Part shown: piece after piece, positions 1 to 7,322 of the stretch
How the letters are laid out: each line of letters starts with the position of its first letter
Numbering within the stretch: position 1 is the first letter of the stretch
From: Candidatus Aminicenantota bacterium
GTDB lineage: Bacteria; Acidobacteriota; Aminicenantia; Aminicenantales; Saccharicenantaceae
Length of the DNA stretch: 12,781 nt
Direction: 5' to 3'
Assembly (NCBI GenBank): GCA_026393955.1
Contig: JAPKZE010000293.1
Location: forward strand, 1 to 12,781
Made by a program: the position numbers and the translations under genes
The notes under the pieces: model-generated
What the model was told of the DNA's origin: nothing
Database searches by the model: none
What the model saw: only the letters and a program-made list of their open reading frames with translations

Positions 1-1020
1 CTGGATCTGTTCGGGATCGCCTACAGCCTGTCCGCCGGCCAGGTCGTGGCCGCCGTCTCGATCCTCTTTCTGACCCTCCTCAATTCGTTCGGCATCCGGT
101 CGGGCGCACTGGTCCAGAACGGTCTGACCATCTTCCGTCTAGGTACCGTTGCCGCCCTGGTCGGGCTGGGCGTCCTTTTCGGGACGAAGGCTGGCGGCGC
201 CAACTTCCATCCGCTCTTCACGTCCGGCCCCGGCTTTCCCGGCATTCTCAAGCCTCTCGGCTTGGCTCTGGTCCTGGTGTTCTGGACGTACGACGGCTGG
301 TATTCCGTCAACTGCACCGCCGAGGAGATCCGCGATCCGGAGAGGACTATCCCGCGCGGCCTGACCCTGGGAGTCCTCTCTGTGACGGCCATCTACATCC
401 TGGTCAACGTTGTTTACCTCCTGGCCCTGCCGTTCGATCGCCTGAAGGGGGTTGTGCGCATCGGGGAGCTGGCCGCCTCGGCCCTGTTCGGGGGCGGCGG
501 CGCCGCCCTATTTTCCGCCCTGGTCACGGTCTCGATCTTCGGCTGCCTCAACGCCAACCTGCTTTTCGGGCCCCGCGTGTTCTACGCCATGGCCCGGGAC
601 GGGCATTTCTTCCGGGCCATGGGCCGCCTCGGCCCCCGGAGCCATGTGCCGACCGGAGCCCTCTGGGGGCAGGCGGCCTGGTCGGCGGTGCTCTGCCTCT
701 CGGGCACGTACGAATCCCTTATCGAATACATGCTCTTCGCCCTCCTGCTCTTCTTCGCCGCGACGGGCCTGGCCGTCTTCGTGCTGCGCCGCCGGGCCCC
801 GGGAGCGGTCCGTCCCTACAGGGCTTGGGGCTTTCCGGTCGTTCCGGTCGTCTTCATCGCCGTGTCGCTCGCCGTCTTCGTCAGCATCGTCGCCAGCCAG
901 CCCCCCCTCAAGTCTCTGATCGGGGCGGGCCTTCTGGCCGCCGGCGTTCCCGTCTACCTGATCTGGAAGCCCCGCCGCGGGCCGGCCTCGCCGGACCCGG
1001 CAAAAAGAGATTTCCCCTGA
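1..1020 (+). CDS. APC-family (LAT-like) amino acid permease, 5'-truncated
   Basis: This is the C-terminal part (339 residues) of an inner-membrane amino acid permease of the APC superfamily. The frame is open to the first base, so the start and roughly the first 110-120 residues (about three helices) lie outside the window. About nine hydrophobic segments can be read, matching TM4-TM12 of a 12-helix carrier. The loop after the third visible helix, FWTYDGWYS followed by AEEIRDPERTIPRGL, is typical of L-type/SteT-like members, as is GPRVFYAMARDGHFF further on. The protein ends in a short basic tail (KPRRGP...KRDFP) and a TGA. It lies 45 bp before the corrinoid methyltransferase cluster on the same strand with no clear terminator between, so co-transcription is possible. 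The family is confident; the transported substrate cannot be told. Confidence 0.88.
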   Translation: MDLFGIAYSLSAGQVVAAVSILFLTLLNSFGIRSGALVQNGLTIFRLGTVAALVGLGVLFGTKAGGANFHPLFTSGPGFPGILKPLGLALVLVFWTYDGWYSVNCTAEEIRDPERTIPRGLTLGVLSVTAIYILVNVVYLLALPFDRLKGVVRIGELAASALFGGGGAALFSALVTVSIFGCLNANLLFGPRVFYAMARDGHFFRAMGRLGPRSHVPTGALWGQAAWSAVLCLSGTYESLIEYMLFALLLFFAATGLAVFVLRRRAPGAVRPYRAWGFPVVPVVFIAVSLAVFVSIVASQPPLKSLIGAGLLAAGVPVYLIWKPRRGPASPDPAKRDFP

Positions 1021-1065
1021 CCGTGATTTCGTTTAAGATGAAGGGCGGAGTGTGAAGAGGAGCCC

Positions 1066-2847
1066 ATGGCCGAGACGTCCCTGACCGTCGAGATCCTGCC
1101 GGACGGGATCAAGGTCCGGGCCAAGTCCGGCGAGGTCCTGGCCGACGTGCTCGTCCGGGCCGGCATTCCGTTGAGCCTGTACTGCCACCAGAGGGGCGTC
1201 TGCGGCAAATGCGCGGTCCGGATCCTCGGCGGCCCCCTCCCCTTCCCCGCCGCGGTCGAAGCGTCGCTTCTCGAGGCCCGCGGGCTCGGCCCCGACCACC
1301 GGCTCGCCTGCCTGTACGTCCTGTGCAGCGACGTCATCGTGGAGACGCTGCCAGGCTCCCGGCTCGAGAAGGTCGCCGTCCTCGACACGGGGCTCCCCCT
1401 GGCCGCCTACGTCGACCCGGCCGTCAAGAGGCTCTCGCTCGTCCTGGAGAAGCCCTCCCTCTTCGCCCCGACCGCCGCGGCCGATCTGCTTCGGGCCCAG
1501 CTTAAATCGCCCGGCCTGATCCTGCCGCTGGCGGCGCTCTCGAAGCTGGGCGGTTCGACCCTCGGCCCCGCCCGGGCCGCATCGGCCGTCATCTACGACG
1601 ACCTCGAGCTCCTCGACCTCGAGCCCGACGAGGCCGGGCGCGACATCTTCGGCCTGGCCGTCGACCTCGGCACGACCACGGTGGCGGCCGAGCTGGTCGA
1701 CCTGCGAACCGGCAAGATCGCCGACCGGGCTTCGGCGGTCAACGCCCAGACCTCGTATGGCGCCGACGTCGTGTCCCGGATCACCTTCGCCTTCGAGAAC
1801 CCCGACAACCTCCGGCGCCTGCGGACCGCCGCCGTCCAGCAACTCAACGACATGGTCGGGACGATGTCCCGGCGGAGCGGCGTCCCCCGTCATCGGATCT
1901 ACGACGCCGTCGTCGCCGGGAATACGGCCATGAACCACATCTTCTGCGGCGTCGCCGTGGACTCGATGGCCCTGGCCCCGTTCCACGCCGTCTTCTCGAC
2001 CCTGCCGCCGCTGGCCGCTTCCGAGATCGGCCTGGCCCTCCATCCCCAGGCCCGGGTCTACCTCGCGCCCAACATCAAGAGCTTCGTCGGCGGCGACATC
2101 ACGGCCGGTCTCGTGGCCTCGGATTTTGCGGCCGGCCCGGGGACGGGGCTGTTCATCGACCTGGGTACGAACGGGGAGATCGTGCTCAAGAAGGGCGGCG
2201 AGTTCGTGACGACGTCGACGGCGGCCGGCCCGGCCTTCGAAGGGATGAACATCAGCTGCGGCATGCTGGCCCTGCCCGGGGCCATCCACCAGGTCGAATG
2301 GGACAACGGGTTCAAGTGCCGGACGGTCGACGACCTGCCGCCCCAGGGCGTCTGCGGAACGGGTCTCATCGACATCCTGGCCGGGGCCGTGGCCCGCGGC
2401 CTCCTGGGCCGCGACGGCCGCATCATCGGGCCGGAGAAGCGCCTGCGGCTGACCGACCGGCTGGCCCTGACCCAGCAGGATATTCGCGACATCCAGCTGG
2501 CCGTGGCCGCCGTCCGGAGCGGCGTTCAGCTCATGCTCCGCGAGTTCCGGCTGAAGGTCGAGGACCTCGACCGGATCCTGGTCGCCGGGGCTTTCGGCAG
2601 CTCGCTCGATGTCGCCAACGCCCAGGCCATCGGGCTCCTGCCGGACGTCCCGGCCGGGACGATCGTCTTCGTCGGCAACGCCTCGCTGTCCGGGGCCCGG
2701 CTCCTTCTCGTCTCCCGTCCGGCCCGGGCGGTCGCCGAGACCCTGGCCGCGAAGGTCTCCCACGTGTCGCTGGCCACCCGTCCCGATTTCCAGGACGAGT
2801 TCGTCCAGTCCCTCGAATTCGACAGCTATCCGAAAGGCCAACGATGA
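1066..2847 (+). CDS. RACo-type ATP-dependent corrinoid activation protein (2Fe-2S + ASKHA, DUF4445)
   Basis: This 593-residue protein has the architecture of reductive activators of corrinoid proteins, which return accidentally oxidised Co(II) to methyl-accepting Co(I) using ATP and a low-potential electron donor. The N-terminus (about 1-90) is a ferredoxin-like 2Fe-2S domain with cysteines C40, C46, C49 (C-x5-C-x2-C) and C82. A linker follows, then the ASKHA actin/Hsp70-like ATPase. Phosphate loop 1 is VDLGTTT at 199-205, phosphate loop 2 is DLGTNGE from D365, and the C-terminal adenosine motif is VAGAFGSS from 506. The ATG at 1066 is preceded by AAGAGGAG at 1055-1062, close to the start; the next gene starts inside its stop (ATGA). 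Its placement directly before a homocysteine methyltransferase, a corrinoid protein and an MttB homologue points to that corrinoid protein as its partner. A 602-residue antisense frame is only a shadow. Confidence 0.92.
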   Translation: MAETSLTVEILPDGIKVRAKSGEVLADVLVRAGIPLSLYCHQRGVCGKCAVRILGGPLPFPAAVEASLLEARGLGPDHRLACLYVLCSDVIVETLPGSRLEKVAVLDTGLPLAAYVDPAVKRLSLVLEKPSLFAPTAAADLLRAQLKSPGLILPLAALSKLGGSTLGPARAASAVIYDDLELLDLEPDEAGRDIFGLAVDLGTTTVAAELVDLRTGKIADRASAVNAQTSYGADVVSRITFAFENPDNLRRLRTAAVQQLNDMVGTMSRRSGVPRHRIYDAVVAGNTAMNHIFCGVAVDSMALAPFHAVFSTLPPLAASEIGLALHPQARVYLAPNIKSFVGGDITAGLVASDFAAGPGTGLFIDLGTNGEIVLKKGGEFVTTSTAAGPAFEGMNISCGMLALPGAIHQVEWDNGFKCRTVDDLPPQGVCGTGLIDILAGAVARGLLGRDGRIIGPEKRLRLTDRLALTQQDIRDIQLAVAAVRSGVQLMLREFRLKVEDLDRILVAGAFGSSLDVANAQAIGLLPDVPAGTIVFVGNASLSGARLLLVSRPARAVAETLAAKVSHVSLATRPDFQDEFVQSLEFDSYPKGQR

Positions 2848-3737
2848 TCATCCCCCTCTTCGATCTGGTCCGGAGACGGACCGTCCTCTTCGACGGCGCC
2901 CTCGGGACCGAGCTGATGGCCCGCGGCCTCGACCGGGGCGTTCCGCCCGAGCTCTGGAACGCCGAAAAGCCGGACGTCGTCCGGGAAGTCCACGCCGCCT
3001 ACTTCGAGGCTGGTGCCGACGTCGTCTCGACGAACAGCTTTGGCGGGACCCCCCTCCGGCTGGCCGCCCACGGCCTCGAGAACCGGGCCTTCGCTCTGAA
3101 CCGGACCGCGGCCCGGCTGGCCCGTGAGGCCGCGCCGCCCGGGCGCTACGTGGCCGGCAGCATGGGACCGACCGGGAAGTTCCTGGAGCCCCAGGGCCAG
3201 GCGACCGTGGAGGAGCTGGCCGCCTCCTACGCCGAGCAGGCCCGGGCCCTCGTCGAAGGCGGGGTCGACGTCCTGATCATCGAGACCCAGTACGACCTGC
3301 GCGAGGCTCTGGCGGCCCTCCGGGGGGTCCAGAGCGTTTCGTCGCTGCCCGTTTTCGTGACCATGACCTTCGGCGTCTACCCGCGCGGGTATTTCACCAT
3401 CATGGGCGACTCCGCCGCCCGGGCGGCCGCGGAGCTCGAGCAGGCCGGGGCCGCCGCGGTCGGGGCCAATTGCACCCTGACCAGCGAGCAGATGGTCGGC
3501 TGCGTGCAGGTCCTGCGGGCGGCCACGCCGCTGCCCGTCATCGCCCAGGCCAATGCCGGCCAGCCGGTCCAACGTCCGGACGGCACGTTCGGCTATTCCC
3601 AGAGCATCGAAGAATACGTCCGGCACGTCCCGGACATGGTTGCCGCCGGCGCCGGTTTCATCGGCGGCTGCTGCGGGACGAACCCGGCCCATATCCGGGC
3701 CATGGCCCGGGCCATCCACAGGGAGGAGCAGGCATGA
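2844..3737 (+). CDS. Zinc-dependent homocysteine S-methyltransferase (MetH N-domain/BHMT family)
   Basis: This 297-residue stand-alone protein belongs to the family of the homocysteine-binding module of cobalamin-dependent methionine synthase. It should activate homocysteine (or another thiol) as a zinc thiolate and transfer a methyl group to it. FDGALGTELMARGL near the N-terminus and STNSFGGT further on are family signatures. The three zinc-ligand cysteines are present: C210 (GANCTLT) and C276-C277 (GGCCGTNPAH). The start at 2844 was chosen over in-frame codons far upstream because it overlaps the activator's stop as ATGA and begins just before the conserved FDG motif; AAAGG lies upstream. 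No folate- or cobalamin-binding domain is attached; the cobalamin domain is the next gene, again with an ATGA overlap. The family is confident. That the methyl donor is the neighbouring methylcorrinoid protein, and not AdoMet or a betaine directly, is inferred from context. Confidence 0.9.
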   Translation: MIIPLFDLVRRRTVLFDGALGTELMARGLDRGVPPELWNAEKPDVVREVHAAYFEAGADVVSTNSFGGTPLRLAAHGLENRAFALNRTAARLAREAAPPGRYVAGSMGPTGKFLEPQGQATVEELAASYAEQARALVEGGVDVLIIETQYDLREALAALRGVQSVSSLPVFVTMTFGVYPRGYFTIMGDSAARAAAELEQAGAAAVGANCTLTSEQMVGCVQVLRAATPLPVIAQANAGQPVQRPDGTFGYSQSIEEYVRHVPDMVAAGAGFIGGCCGTNPAHIRAMARAIHREEQA

Positions 3738-4387
3738 CCAAGAACGAGATCTACACGAAGATGAGCGAGGCCATCGTCGCCGGGGACCGTCAGGCCGCCC
3801 GCGCCCTGGCCGAAGAGGCGGTGCGGTCCGGGTTCGACCTCCTCGAGGTCGTGGAGCAGGGCTACATGCCGGGCATCCAGAGGGTCGGGGCGCTCTGGGA
3901 AGAGGGGGAGTATTTCCTGCCCGAGCTCATCACCAGCGCGGAGGCGATGAAGTCGGCCATGGCCGTCCTCAATCCCGAGCTGAACCGCCGGGAGGGCGTG
4001 AACCGGGCCGGGGCCCGGGTGATCATCGGGACCGTCGAGGGCGACATCCACGACATCGGCAAGAACCTGGTCGCCTCCATGCTCCAGGCCGGCGGCTTCG
4101 AGGTCACCGACCTGGGCGTCGACGTCAAGCTGGAGCGGTTCATCGAGGCCGCCGACGCGGCCGGGGCCGGTTTGATCTGCCTGTCGGCCCTGCTGACCAC
4201 GACCATGACCAACCAGCGGCGGTTCCTCGAGCTCCTCAAGGAGAGGGGTCTGCGGGGCAAGTACAAGGTCCTCGTCGGCGGGGCTCCGGCCAGCCGGAAG
4301 TGGGCGGAGGAGATCGGCGCAGACGGCTTCGCCGAGAACGCCGTCGCCGCCGTCAAGGCGGCCAAGGCCCTGGCCGGGCTGGCCTGA
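3734..4387 (+). CDS. Cobalamin-binding corrinoid protein, MttC/MtbC-like
   Basis: This 217-residue cytoplasmic methyl carrier has two parts. A helical cap domain (about 1-90) contains the LWEEGEYFLPELITSAEAM stretch typical of B12-binding caps. A Rossmann-like B12 domain (about 92-217) follows. The cobalt ligand motif D-x-H-x-x-G is D104-I-H106-D-I-G109, so H106 is the predicted lower axial ligand (base-off/His-on). LSALLTTTM and GGAP supply the other conserved cofactor-tail contacts. The gene begins inside the preceding stop codon (ATGA) and has a strong GGAGGAG site in front. Length and domain order match the small corrinoid proteins that partner MttB, MtbB and MtaB methyltransferases, not full-length MetH. 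It should accept methyl from the downstream MttB homologue and hand it to the homocysteine methyltransferase just upstream. Confidence 0.93.
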   Translation: MTKNEIYTKMSEAIVAGDRQAARALAEEAVRSGFDLLEVVEQGYMPGIQRVGALWEEGEYFLPELITSAEAMKSAMAVLNPELNRREGVNRAGARVIIGTVEGDIHDIGKNLVASMLQAGGFEVTDLGVDVKLERFIEAADAAGAGLICLSALLTTTMTNQRRFLELLKERGLRGKYKVLVGGAPASRKWAEEIGADGFAENAVAAVKAAKALAGLA

Positions 4388-4400
4388 CCGGGACCGGGCG

Positions 4401-4408
4401 AAAGGAGG
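4401..4408 (+). promoter_or_regulatory. Strong Shine-Dalgarno site for the MttB homologue
   Basis: AAAGGAGG lies five bases before the ATG at 4414 and is close to the ideal anti-16S match. It fixes the start against several hundred in-frame upstream codons that overlap the corrinoid protein gene. The gene thus has its own ribosome entry site, unlike the two ATGA-coupled genes before it. Confidence 0.75.
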
Positions 4409-4413
4409 CGAAG

Positions 4414-5877
4414 ATGTTCGAAGCCAAACGGCCCAAGCTGGAACTCCTCGAAAAAGCGTTCGTCGAGAGGATCGTCGACGAGGGGCTGACGCTCCTCGAA
4501 AATCCGGGGGTCCTGGTCGAGAATCCCGAGGCGCTGCGCCTGCTCGCCGAGGGCGGGGCCGCAGTGGATGCCGGCTCCCAGCGGGCCCGGATCGGCCGGA
4601 GCCTGGTCGAGAAGTGCCTGGCCTCGACCCCGTCCTCGGTCACGCTCTACGACCGCCGGGGCGAGAAGGCCTTCGTCATCGGAGGCGACGAGGTCCATTT
4701 CGACCCGGGCTCGGCGGCGGTCAACCTGCTCGACCACGCCACCCAGGCCGAGCGCAAGGCGTCGACCTCCGACGTCGTCGAGTTCATCAAGCTTGTCGAG
4801 AGCCTCGACCATTTCCACTTCCAAAGCACCGGCCTCGTCCCGTCCGACGTTCCGGCCGGGGCGTCCGACGCGTTCCGGCTCTATCTCGGTCTGGTCCTGT
4901 CCGAGAAGCCGTTCATCACCGGGACCTTCCGGGTCGAGGGCTTCCGGGCCATGAAAGACCTTCTGGCCGCCGTCCGCGGCGGCGAGGAGGCGCTGCGCCG
5001 CAAGCCCCTGGCCGTTTTCGACGCCTGCCCCTCCCCTCCCCTGAAGTGGAGCCACCTGACCGCCCAGAGCCTCATGGACGCGGCCCGGGCCGGTCTCCCG
5101 TCCGAGCTCATCTCCGTGGGGATGACGGGCGCGACCTCGCCGGTCACCCTGGCCGGGACGCTCGTCCAGCACGTCGCCGAGAACCTGGCCGGGCTGGTCA
5201 TCTGCCAGCTGGCCGGTCCCGGTGCCCCGGTCATTTTCGGCGGATCGCCGTCGAGCTTCGACATGCGCAAGGGCACGACGCCCCTGGGCGCCATGGAAGG
5301 CATGATGATCGACGCCGGGGTGGCCCAGATCGCCAAGTTCCTGAAGCTGCCCGCCCACGCCTACATGGGTCTCAGCGATGCCAAGGTCAACGACCCCCAG
5401 GCCGGGTTCGAGACGGCCCTGGGCGCCGTGATCGGGGCCCTGGCCGGAGTCAACGTCATCTCGGGTGCCGGCATGCTCGACTTCGAGAGCACCCAGTGCC
5501 TGGAGAAGCTCGTCATCGACGACGGGATCTGCGCCATGGTCTACCGCCTGCTGGGAGGGATCGCGCAACGGGACGACCCCATCGCCCTGGGCGTCTTCGA
5601 GGGGTTCTCGCCGGGGATGTCCTTCCTGGCCCATCCGCACACGAAGCGGTGGTACCGGCAGGAGCACATCCTGCCAGGGCTGGCCGACCGCGATACCTAC
5701 GAAGCCTGGGTGGCCGCCGGCCGGACCTCCATCGTCGACAAGGCGCACGTTGATGTGCGGCGCCGGCTCGCGGCCTATGCCGCGCCGCCCCTCGCCGACG
5801 ACGTTCGCCGGGACCTCGACGGGATCATGGCCGCCTACGGCCGGGGCTCGGGCCTCGACGGGCTGCCGAAGGTCTAG
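4414..5877 (+). CDS. MttB-family (trimethylamine methyltransferase-like) corrinoid methyltransferase, non-pyrrolysine
   Basis: This 487-residue protein is of the MttB superfamily, whose members move a methyl group from a methylated amine to a Co(I) corrinoid protein. Length is normal for the family and the reading frame is uninterrupted. Archaeal trimethylamine enzymes carry pyrrolysine from an internal amber codon; here no internal TAG occurs. The region around GAGMLDFES (351-359), which I believe corresponds to the pyrrolysine region, is all sense codons. This is the hallmark of the bacterial branch that includes glycine betaine (MtgB), proline betaine (MtpB) and carnitine (MtcB) demethylases. 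Recognisable stretches include GMTGATSPVTLAGT, IFGGSPSSFDMR and YMGLSDAKVNDPQAG. The only TAG is the terminal stop at 5875. It lies 26 bp after the corrinoid protein gene and is probably in the same operon. Family is confident; substrate is unknown, with a quaternary amine/betaine most likely by analogy. Confidence 0.9.
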   Translation: MFEAKRPKLELLEKAFVERIVDEGLTLLENPGVLVENPEALRLLAEGGAAVDAGSQRARIGRSLVEKCLASTPSSVTLYDRRGEKAFVIGGDEVHFDPGSAAVNLLDHATQAERKASTSDVVEFIKLVESLDHFHFQSTGLVPSDVPAGASDAFRLYLGLVLSEKPFITGTFRVEGFRAMKDLLAAVRGGEEALRRKPLAVFDACPSPPLKWSHLTAQSLMDAARAGLPSELISVGMTGATSPVTLAGTLVQHVAENLAGLVICQLAGPGAPVIFGGSPSSFDMRKGTTPLGAMEGMMIDAGVAQIAKFLKLPAHAYMGLSDAKVNDPQAGFETALGAVIGALAGVNVISGAGMLDFESTQCLEKLVIDDGICAMVYRLLGGIAQRDDPIALGVFEGFSPGMSFLAHPHTKRWYRQEHILPGLADRDTYEAWVAAGRTSIVDKAHVDVRRRLAAYAAPPLADDVRRDLDGIMAAYGRGSGLDGLPKV

Positions 5878-5909
5878 CTCCGCGGAGGAGGCGCCGCGCG
5901 GACCGGCGC
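5878..5909. terminator. Possible bidirectional hairpins in the convergent gap
   Basis: The 36-bp gap between the convergent MttB homologue and beta-CASP nuclease genes is almost filled by two inverted repeats. One is the palindrome CTCCGCGGAG (5878-5887). The other is GCGCCG (5891-5896) pairing with CGGCGC (5904-5909) around a 7-base loop. No T-run follows on either strand, so this is not a classic intrinsic terminator. It may only slow polymerase or protect 3' ends. Confidence 0.3.
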
Positions 5910-5913
5910 GGGC

Positions 5914-7314
5914 TCAGTCCAGGTCCCAGATCTCGCGGTATTCGGGGTGCTCCACCGTCCAGCGCCTCTCCTGACGGACCCGCTCGGCGAACTTCGCCGA
6001 CACGTCCGCGTCCCCGTGGGTGACGAAGAGACGCCGGGGCGGGCGCTTGAAGCCGTCCAGCCAGCGGTCCAGTCCCCTGCGGTCGGCATGGGCCGAGAAG
6101 CCGTTGATCTTGGTCACGCGGGCCCGGACCGGCAGGGTCTGCCCGAGGATGCGGACCTCCCCCGCCCCCTCGAGGATCTGGCGGCCCAGGGTCTCGCGGG
6201 CCTGGTAGCCGACGAAGAGGATGGTCGATTCGGGCCGGCCGATGTTCCGGGCGAGGTGGTGCTTGATCCGGCCGCCGGTGATCATGCCCGATCCGGCCAT
6301 GATGACCGCCGGCCCGCGGGATTCGTTGATGGCCTTGGATTCCTCGGGCGTGCGGACGATGGTCAGGCCCGGGAAGCGGAACGGGTTCCGGCCCGCGGCG
6401 AAGAGCCGCCGGGCCTCCTCATCGAAGAACTCGTCGTGGCGCTCGAAGGCCAGCGTCACTTCCCTGGCCATCGGGCTGTCAAGGTACACGGGCAGGGCCG
6501 GGATGGCCTTGTCGTAGGCGAGGCGGCTGAGGTGGAACATCAGGTCCTGGGCCCGCTCGATGGCGAAGGTCGGGATGACGACGTTCCCGCCGGCCGCGGC
6601 CGTCTCGCGGATGATCCCGGCGAGCAGGTCGCCGATCCGGCCCGGGTCCTCGTGCTCCCGGTCGCCGTACGTCGATTCCATGACGATATAATCGGCCGCA
6701 TCGAAGAGCGACGGGTCGCGGACGAAAGGCATGTCCCACTGGCCGATGTCGCCGGAGAAGACGATCGTCCGGGTGTCGCCGTCGCTCCGGACAGTGACCT
6801 CGATCATGGCCGAGCCGAGGATGTGGCCCGCGTCCCGGAAACGGACCGAAAGGGCGTCGCTCAGCCGGAAGGGCGAGTCGTAGCCGACCTCCTCGACGAG
6901 GGGCATGGTGGCCTGGACGTCCTCGGTCGTGTAGAGCGGGACGACCGGGTGGTCCACGGTCCGGCCCTCGCGGGCGTGGCGGCGCCGCTTGAAGGCCGCG
7001 TCCTCCTCCTGGATCGCGGCGGCATCCATGAGGGCGATCGATACGAGATCCGCCGTGGCCGCCGTCGTCAGGACGGTTCCCGAGAAGCCGTCGTGAACGA
7101 GCCGCGGCAGGAGGCCGCTGTGATCGAGGTGGGCGTGGGTGAGGAGGACGAAATCGAGGTCGCCGGGCGGGACCGGGAACGGGTCCCAGTTCCGGTCGAG
7201 GAAAGACCTCTCCTGATAGAGGCCGCAGTCGACCAGGCAGCGCAGGCCGCCGGCCTCGACGAAGTACGAAGACCCCGTGACCTGCCGGGCCGCGCCCAGG
7301 AATCCCAGCTTCAT
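5914..7314 (-). CDS. Beta-CASP metallo-beta-lactamase-fold ribonuclease (CPSF73/YSH1-like)
   Basis: This 466-residue cytoplasmic protein is of the MBL-fold beta-CASP class (COG1236-like), the family of CPSF73 and the Thermus RNase TTHA0252, so a zinc-dependent RNA endo/exonuclease is expected. The HxHxDH zinc motif is THAHLDH, with H60, H62, D64 and H65. DAGHILGSAM supplies the next histidine and FSGDIGQ the bridging aspartate. ESTYGDREHED leads into the beta-CASP domain, where VIPTFAIERAQD, GFSAHADRRGL and FVTHGD match its conserved motifs. The start at 7314 was chosen because MKLGFLGAARQVTGSSYFV is the conserved N-terminus; GAGAGG lies before it. An upstream extension of 129 residues in this frame is low-complexity Arg/Pro sequence overlapping the preceding gene and is rejected. 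It follows the membrane protein gene by 8 bp, as last gene of the minus-strand operon. Its RNA target is unknown. Confidence 0.9.
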   Translation of the reverse strand: MKLGFLGAARQVTGSSYFVEAGGLRCLVDCGLYQERSFLDRNWDPFPVPPGDLDFVLLTHAHLDHSGLLPRLVHDGFSGTVLTTAATADLVSIALMDAAAIQEEDAAFKRRRHAREGRTVDHPVVPLYTTEDVQATMPLVEEVGYDSPFRLSDALSVRFRDAGHILGSAMIEVTVRSDGDTRTIVFSGDIGQWDMPFVRDPSLFDAADYIVMESTYGDREHEDPGRIGDLLAGIIRETAAAGGNVVIPTFAIERAQDLMFHLSRLAYDKAIPALPVYLDSPMAREVTLAFERHDEFFDEEARRLFAAGRNPFRFPGLTIVRTPEESKAINESRGPAVIMAGSGMITGGRIKHHLARNIGRPESTILFVGYQARETLGRQILEGAGEVRILGQTLPVRARVTKINGFSAHADRRGLDRWLDGFKRPPRRLFVTHGDADVSAKFAERVRQERRWTVEHPEYREIWDLD

Positions 7315-7322
7315 CGGACCTC

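Noticed and set aside
1011..1039. Promoter for the corrinoid cluster (TTTCCC, 17 bp, TAAGAT)
   Set aside because: Only 3/6 and 4/6 matches; too weak to call, so read-through from the permease or a promoter further upstream is equally possible.
1038..1055. Five-codon open frame before the activator gene as a leader peptide
   Set aside because: No ribosome site, no attenuator-like hairpins or run of one amino acid; chance occurrence is expected.
1033..2841. 602-codon antisense open frame over the activator gene
   Set aside because: Gly/Asp/Arg-rich shadow produced by GC-rich third positions of the real gene; no domain, ribosome site or promoter.
2298..2843. Upstream extension of the homocysteine methyltransferase frame
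   Set aside because: It overlaps conserved activator coding sequence and has shadow composition; the ATGA start at 2844 is directly before the conserved N-terminus.
3553..4413. Upstream extension of the MttB homologue frame over the corrinoid protein gene
   Set aside because: The extension is Arg/Pro/Gly-rich shadow; AAAGGAGG at 4401-4408 places the start at 4414.
3862..5748. 628-codon antisense open frame over the corrinoid protein and MttB homologue
   Set aside because: Same shadow composition, spans two well-supported genes and their junction.
5875..5877. TAG stop of the MttB homologue as a possible pyrrolysine codon
   Set aside because: Pyrrolysine in MttB is internal, about two thirds along the protein; this amber is at the natural full-length C-terminus and no other TAG lies in frame. 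It is only notable as the sole TAG stop among the complete genes.
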